Positions 59,872 to 64,000 of a DNA stretch of 64,000 bases are shown in pieces; the stretch's first letter is position 1; every line of letters begins with the position of its first letter. The notes under the pieces are model-generated. The model worked only from the letters and a program-made list of their open reading frames with translations. It was not told the DNA's origin and did not search any database. A program made the position numbers and the translations under genes. Source of the DNA: Fontivita pretiosa (GTDB taxonomy: Bacteria; Planctomycetota; Phycisphaerae; Tepidisphaerales; Tepidisphaeraceae); contig NZ_CP191258.1 of the NCBI RefSeq assembly GCF_050410795.1, positions 992,001 through 1,056,000 of the forward strand. The letters are read 5' to 3'.

Positions 59872-60867
59872 ATGAAAGCGCTGGAGTTTCAGGGCGTCGG
59901 TCGTCTTGGACTGGTTGACGTGCCGGTTCCCCGGCCCGGGCCGGGACAGTTGCTGGTTCGCACCGGCGCCGCGGTGATCTGCACGTCGGACATCAACGAG
60001 CTTCGCACCGGCATCTTCGGCGCCAAGCTGCCGATCATCTTTGGCCACGAGGGCGCCGGCACCGTCGCCCAGATCGGTCCCGATGTGAAGGGGTTCAAGG
60101 TCGGGGATCGCGTGGCCACGCATCCGGTCCACTCGTGTCACGAGTGCGAGAACTGCCGCGCGGGGATGGAGCACCTGTGCGCAAGGATGCGTCACTTCGG
60201 GCTGAACATCCCGGGGACATTTGCCGAGTATTACATCGTCGATGCCGAGCGGGCGCGCACGGTGCCGGCGACGGTGCCGTTCGAGCCGCTGGCGCTGGCC
60301 GAGCCGATCTCGGTATGCCTCCAGGCGTTGGCCCAGGCACGGGTGAGCGAGCGATCGCGGCTGCTGATCCTCGGCGACGGGCCGTTCGGGATCCTGATCT
60401 CGATTCTGGCGCGATCGATGAAGGTTGGGAGGATCGTCGTCGCCGGCTCGCACGATTTTCGTCTGCGCGCCGCCGATGCGGACGAAACGGTCAACATTCG
60501 CAAGGGCGGCGAGCCGAAAGGCCCGTTCGACGCCATCATCCTGGCTGTCGGAAAAGGCGCCGCGGTACAGCAGGGGCTGGCTCTGCTTCGGCCCAAGGGG
60601 CGGTTGGTGATCTTTTCGGCGGTGAACGATCCGACGCCGATCGACCTGCTCAGCGTGCACATCAGGGAACTGGAGATCGTCGGCGCATGCAATGATGAGG
60701 ATCTTCTCGATGAGGCCGTGCGCCGGCTCAGCCAGAACCACGCCGCCTTCGCGCGGATCATCACTCACCGCTTTCCGCTGGAGCGGTACAGCGAAGCCTT
60801 CGACATGGCCGCCAACCATCACGACAGCGCACTGAAGGTCGCGTTTACCTTTGGCCAAGAACCATGA
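59872..60867 (+). CDS. zinc-dependent medium-chain alcohol/sugar dehydrogenase
   Basis: 331 residues. Catalytic zinc ligands are in VICTSDINELR and GHEGAGTV (C and H-E), the structural zinc in HSCHECENCRAGMEHLC, and the nucleotide loop is LLILGDGPFGILISIL. This matches sorbitol/L-threonine-type dehydrogenases. The frame is open to 59680, but the first supported ATG is 59872, 31 bases after the PIG-L stop. Its TGA overlaps the following dehydratase ATG (ATGA). Substrate: a polyol or sugar, not resolved. Confidence 0.88.
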   Translation: MKALEFQGVGRLGLVDVPVPRPGPGQLLVRTGAAVICTSDINELRTGIFGAKLPIIFGHEGAGTVAQIGPDVKGFKVGDRVATHPVHSCHECENCRAGMEHLCARMRHFGLNIPGTFAEYYIVDAERARTVPATVPFEPLALAEPISVCLQALAQARVSERSRLLILGDGPFGILISILARSMKVGRIVVAGSHDFRLRAADADETVNIRKGGEPKGPFDAIILAVGKGAAVQQGLALLRPKGRLVIFSAVNDPTPIDLLSVHIRELEIVGACNDEDLLDEAVRRLSQNHAAFARIITHRFPLERYSEAFDMAANHHDSALKVAFTFGQEP

Positions 60868-62036
60868 AAATCACCGACGTCCAGGCGATCGTACTCGACA
60901 ACCACAAGGACTATTCTGTTCCCGCCGGCGCGGAGGAGGCATCCGGTGTGCGATACGTCTGCCTGATCCGCATCGAGACGGATGAAGGGATCGTCGGCTG
61001 GTCGGATGTGGAGACCCAGCCGCATGTGGCGCAGCAGATCGTGAACATCCCCCCTGGCGGGGGGGCGGGGTTCGAGTCGCTGCGCTCGGCGCTGATCGGC
61101 GAAAATCCGCTGGAGCGCGAGAGGCTGTGGCAGAAGGTCTACCGCTTTTTCGCGTACTTCGGGCGGCAGGGCGCCGGGATGCAGGTGCTCAGCGGGGCGG
61201 ACATCGCGCTGTGGGACATCGCCGGCAAAGCCTTCAACCGTCCGGTGTGCGAGCTGCTCGGGGCGCGATATCGCGACAAGGTCAAGGCTTATGCCTCGAC
61301 TCTGTTCCGCAACACCCCCGACGACATGAAGCGCGCCACCGCGTCGTACCTGGAGAAGGGCTTCCTGGCGATCAAGTTCGGCTGGGGCGTGTTCGGGGAG
61401 GATCTGGAGCTTGACGTGGCGCTGGTGAAGGCCGCTCGCGAGGAAGCCGGCGAGAAGATCGATCTGCTGGTGGATCCCGGCTGGTACAACCCGTTCGATC
61501 GCGCCGATCCGTTCAAGCGGCGGACGCTGAAGGACTGGATCCGACTGGTGCGCCGGCTGGAGGAGCTGAACGTGCTCTGGCTGGAGGATTTCCTGCATCC
61601 GGAAAACGTCGAGGGCTACGCTCGCGTCGCGGAGCATACGGCGACGCTGCGTCTGGCGGCGGGCGAGCAGTACGCGGGAATCAACGAATTCGAGCGGCTG
61701 GCGCGGGTCGGGAAAATCGACGTGATGCAGCCGGATCTCAGCCGCTGCGGCGGGCTGACCGCCGGCAAGCAGATCGCCGATCTGGCCACTCGCCTCCAGA
61801 TCGACTGCGCTCCGCACGCCTGGCTGACGGACCTGCTCACCGCCGCCTCGCTGCACCTGAACGCCTACCTCATGAATTCGCTGTTTTTGGAATACAACGT
61901 GTCCACCGCCGACGCGCTGCGGAATCTGTGCGTAAATCGGATTCAAATGAAAGACGGCTACATCGCCGTTCCGACCGGACCCGGGCTGGGAGTGGAGGTC
62001 GATGAAGCCGTGGTGAAGCGCAATCGGATCTTGTGA
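60864..62036 (+). CDS. mandelate racemase/muconate lactonizing family enzyme
   Basis: 390 residues. After the capping domain (about 1-125, with SGADIALWDIAGK) come the barrel motifs: the lysine in LAIKFGWGVFG, magnesium ligands in LLVDPGWYN, LWLEDFLHPEN and AAGEQYAG, and the histidine in CAPHAWLTD. This matches sugar-acid dehydratases of the enolase superfamily (rhamnonate/galactarate-type). The N-terminal part and KFG segment differ from the other enolase-family gene at 57882, so they act on different acids. ATGA overlap with the dehydrogenase. Confidence 0.88.
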   Translation: MKITDVQAIVLDNHKDYSVPAGAEEASGVRYVCLIRIETDEGIVGWSDVETQPHVAQQIVNIPPGGGAGFESLRSALIGENPLERERLWQKVYRFFAYFGRQGAGMQVLSGADIALWDIAGKAFNRPVCELLGARYRDKVKAYASTLFRNTPDDMKRATASYLEKGFLAIKFGWGVFGEDLELDVALVKAAREEAGEKIDLLVDPGWYNPFDRADPFKRRTLKDWIRLVRRLEELNVLWLEDFLHPENVEGYARVAEHTATLRLAAGEQYAGINEFERLARVGKIDVMQPDLSRCGGLTAGKQIADLATRLQIDCAPHAWLTDLLTAASLHLNAYLMNSLFLEYNVSTADALRNLCVNRIQMKDGYIAVPTGPGLGVEVDEAVVKRNRIL

Positions 62037-62056
62037 GCACAAACCGCGTCCTGAGC

Positions 62057-62074
62057 ATCCGGGCAAGCCCGGAT
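62057..62074 (+). terminator. stem-loop downstream of the dehydratase gene
   Basis: ATCCGGG, loop CAAG, CCCGGAT, seven perfect base pairs 20 bases after the stop. A TTTTT run follows only 16 bases later (62091-62095), so intrinsic termination is uncertain. Confidence 0.45.
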
Positions 62075-62155
62075 CAGTGGTTTGTTCGGGTTTTTCGCCA
62101 AAGCTGTGATGCGTCGTTTGGTCTGTTCAGTTCGATACGATAGTTCTGCAATGCC

Positions 62156-63139
62156 ATGAGACCTCTTCGAGCCGCCACCGTGCAGTTTCAAAGCGTCAAC
62201 GGCGACAAGCCGGCCAATCTCCAGAAGATTCGCAGCTTCGTGGAGCAGGCAGCGCAGCAGCGTGTGCAGCTCATCTGCTTTCCCGAGTGCTGCATTACGG
62301 GTTACTGGTATCTGCGCAAGCTCGATCGTGAGCGGTTCGCGGCGCTGGCCGAGCCGGTCTTCGACGGACCCTCATCGCGGTTTTTGATGGAGCTGTCGCG
62401 GCGGCATGGGATGACGATCGGCGCCGGCCTGATCGAAGCGGGCGACGACGGGCGATTCTACAACACCTTCGTGGTCGCCATGCCTGATGGGCAGTTTCGC
62501 CGGCACCGCAAGCTGCACACCTTCGTCAGCGAATTCCTGAGCGACGGCAACGAGTACACCGTGTTTGACACGCCGCACGGTTGCCGCGTCGGCGTGCTGA
62601 TCTGCTACGACAACAACATCATCGAGAACGTCCGCATCACCGCGCTGATGGGCGCCGAAGTGCTGCTGGCGCCGCACCAGACTGGGGGCTGCGCCACCAG
62701 CAGCCCCCATGGCATGAAGCCGATCGACGTGAACCTCTGGGAAAACCGCCACAAGGATCCGGCAGCGATCGAGGCGGCGTTCCGCGGCGACAGTGGGCGC
62801 GGGTGGCTGCTCCGCTGGCTTCCGGCCCGCGCCCATGACAACGGCATGTTCCTGATCTTCTCCAACGGCGTCGGGCGCGACGATGACGAGGTCCGCACTG
62901 GAAACGCGATGATCCTGGATCCTTACGGTCGGATCATCGTCGAGACCTGGGAAGCCGCCGATCGCATGCTCGTGGCCGATCTTGATCCGGCCCTGCTGGA
63001 GCGCTGCACCGGGCGGCGCTGGATCACGACCCGCCGGCCCGAGCTGTATCACCCCTTGACCGTGCCAACCGGTCTGGAGCGGCCGACGCGCGTCAGCCGC
63101 TTCGAGGGCCTGAGCGTTGCCGGGCCATCGGCGTCGTGA
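62156..63139 (+). CDS. carbon-nitrogen hydrolase (nitrilase superfamily)
   Basis: 327 residues. The catalytic triad is visible: Glu in ICFPECCITGYWY, Lys in RRHRKLHTFVSEF and Cys in GVLICYDNNI. An insertion with H-K-D-P (about 200-220) and a C-terminal tail follow. These enzymes hydrolyse nitriles or amides; in a sugar-acid region an amide of a sugar derivative or a ureido compound is possible. ATG at 62156, 119 bases after the dehydratase and beyond the 62057-62074 stem, so it may have its own start. Its end overlaps the acyltransferase gene by 47 bases, tail to tail. Confidence 0.88.
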   Translation: MRPLRAATVQFQSVNGDKPANLQKIRSFVEQAAQQRVQLICFPECCITGYWYLRKLDRERFAALAEPVFDGPSSRFLMELSRRHGMTIGAGLIEAGDDGRFYNTFVVAMPDGQFRRHRKLHTFVSEFLSDGNEYTVFDTPHGCRVGVLICYDNNIIENVRITALMGAEVLLAPHQTGGCATSSPHGMKPIDVNLWENRHKDPAAIEAAFRGDSGRGWLLRWLPARAHDNGMFLIFSNGVGRDDDEVRTGNAMILDPYGRIIVETWEAADRMLVADLDPALLERCTGRRWITTRRPELYHPLTVPTGLERPTRVSRFEGLSVAGPSAS

Positions 63140-63812
63140 GCGCGCCGGCGCCAGATTCGCCGTGTTCGCGTCGACCCATCGCCTCGAGCAGTTGCCGGTA
63201 GAGCTGACGAAACGCCAGGCAAACTCGTTGCTCCAGCTCGGCTGCCGCATGGCGGGTATCGGCACGCGGATCGGGTTGCAGCGGCTGGCCGTAGATGATC
63301 CCGTATCGCGTGCGGCGAAGCGGCAGCCAGCCTGCGAATCGCGAGTAGGCCATCGAGTTGACGATCACGCAGGGAATGATCGGCACTCCAGCGAGAATGG
63401 CGATGCGTCCGATGCCCGGCTTTATCGAGCCGCCACTGACCACCGATTCGTCAATGCCGCGGAATTGTCCCTCGGGGAACATGGCCACAACTCTGCCCCG
63501 CGCCAGTCGATCCAGGATCCTGCGAACGGTTAGCGCATCGGGCCGCGAGCGATCGAGCGGAAACGCATTCATCGATCCGTAGAACCAGCCGAGCAGCGGG
63601 TTGCTGAATACCTCGACGATGCTCACGAAGTCCAGGTTCCGCCGCGTGTGTCGCATCAGAAGCGGGATGTCGTAGGGGCTGTGATGATTGGCGGCCAGGA
63701 TATACGGCCCGCGGCGTTGCGTGATGTCCGCGTTGATGATCGTCGGGCGCGAGGAAACCCAGAACGCCGGGTATCCCAGGTGCCACACGAGATTGTAGAA
63801 CAAGTCGCTCAC
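63093..63812 (-). CDS. 1-acyl-sn-glycerol-3-phosphate acyltransferase (PlsC-like)
   Basis: 239 residues. The acyltransferase motifs are ILAANHHSPYDIPLLM (NHxxxxD-type) and VVAMFPEGQFRG (FPEG), with PIIPCVIVNSM as block IV. The hydrophobic N-terminus suggests membrane association. The only in-frame start near the fold is GTG 63812; upstream codons lie in the preceding partial gene. It follows another acyltransferase end by 14 bases and probably forms lipid-synthesis operon with it. The gene overlaps the nitrilase-family gene by 47 bases, convergent. Confidence 0.87.
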   Translation of the reverse strand: MSDLFYNLVWHLGYPAFWVSSRPTIINADITQRRGPYILAANHHSPYDIPLLMRHTRRNLDFVSIVEVFSNPLLGWFYGSMNAFPLDRSRPDALTVRRILDRLARGRVVAMFPEGQFRGIDESVVSGGSIKPGIGRIAILAGVPIIPCVIVNSMAYSRFAGWLPLRRTRYGIIYGQPLQPDPRADTRHAAAELEQRVCLAFRQLYRQLLEAMGRREHGESGAGALTTPMARQRSGPRSG

Positions 63813-63826
63813 GGCATGGCGTGCAG

Positions 63827-64000
63827 TCAAGGAACCATCGCATCGTCGATCGCACAGGCCTGGCACAACTGTCGGTACGTTTGTGCGAATCGGCACTGAA
63901 GCTGCTCGGCCAGTATTTGTCGGGCCAGACGACGACCCGGCTGGCAGACCACGGGCATGACAGGCTTGCCGAAGCTCAGCCACAGCCTTCCGCGGCGCAT
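63827..64000 (-). CDS. C-terminal end of an acyltransferase-like gene (cut by window edge)
   Basis: The last 57 codons plus stop, read from the right edge (GRLWLSFGKPVMPVVCQPG..., ending AIDDAMVP). The R-L-x-L-S-F-G-K-P-V-M-P block is a typical end of PlsC-type acyltransferases, so this is likely a second acyltransferase in tandem with 63093-63812. The ATG at the very edge is not taken as the start. The call rests on a short stretch. Confidence 0.5.
   Translation of the reverse strand: MRRGRLWLSFGKPVMPVVCQPGRRLARQILAEQLQCRFAQTYRQLCQACAIDDAMVP

Noticed and set aside
1..64000. tRNA, rRNA or CRISPR loci
   Set aside because: None recognised on reading both strands; a small tRNA in a gap cannot be fully excluded without a covariance search.

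Overview
The window is about 64 kb of GC-rich bacterial DNA with few gaps between genes. It looks like a planctomycete, probably of the Phycisphaerae side. The evidence is three large surface proteins with an N-terminal LE[S/A]R-x-LL-x-A motif (the planctomycete 'LEPR-XLL' signature), a pseudopilin-like protein with an H-x-G...F-x-DGHV tail, an exosortase/EpsI pair inside a polysaccharide locus, FG-GAP/PPC surface proteins, and many Gfo/Idh/MocA and enolase-superfamily sugar enzymes. No rRNA, tRNA or CRISPR array was seen, and the lineage is inferred from gene content only.

Region A (about 1444-37322, all on the minus strand) is one very long exopolysaccharide/glycan operon of about 30 genes. 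Read in transcription order it starts with a specialised NusG paralogue (36756-37322), then a beta-helix LEPR-XLL protein, two methyltransferases, six glycosyltransferases and an O-antigen ligase/polymerase-like membrane protein. It continues with an ALG14/ALG13-type pair (PssD/PssE-like), a glutamine amidotransferase, a degenerate nucleotidyltransferase with a hexapeptide tail, exosortase, EpsI, a Wzc-type co-polymerase/ATPase, the initiating undecaprenyl-phosphate sugar transferase, a 1470-residue TPR protein and a Wzm/Wzt ABC exporter. The last part holds a methyltransferase, a pyruvyl transferase, a GT4 enzyme, a DegT aminotransferase, the heptose cassette HddC-GmhB-HddA and an SDR epimerase. 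Most junctions are ATGA/GTGA/TGATG overlaps, which argues for one transcript with translational coupling. A partial LamG/Ig-like/glucose-dehydrogenase-like LEPR-XLL protein follows at the left window edge.

Region B (37323-38296) is the only long non-coding stretch. It lies between the NusG paralogue and a divergent FG-GAP/PPC LEPR-XLL protein (38297-40159) and is the likely leader/promoter of the operon.

Region C (40193-63139) is mostly carbohydrate metabolism: four Gfo/Idh-type or related oxidoreductase units, a TIM-barrel sugar isomerase, a cupin, a FAH-family enzyme, GlcE/GlcF, two mandelate-racemase-family dehydratases, an SDR, a zinc alcohol dehydrogenase, a PIG-L deacetylase and a nitrilase-family hydrolase. 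Half an ABC importer (binding protein and ATPase, no permease) and ChrA, FKBP, DinB and pseudopilin genes are scattered among them. A 514-bp element at 45633-46146 holds a GxxExxY (PD-(D/E)XK-like) gene between near-perfect 29-bp inverted repeats, and appears to have split a sugar-gene pair.

Region D (63093-64000) holds two tandem acyltransferase genes, the upstream one cut by the window edge.

The signals I find most worth following are the GxxExxY inverted-repeat element, a GspE-N/MshEN-like segment inserted in the kinase domain of the Wzc protein, and the NusG-headed 36-kb operon that mixes ABC-exporter, Wzc/ligase and exosortase parts.
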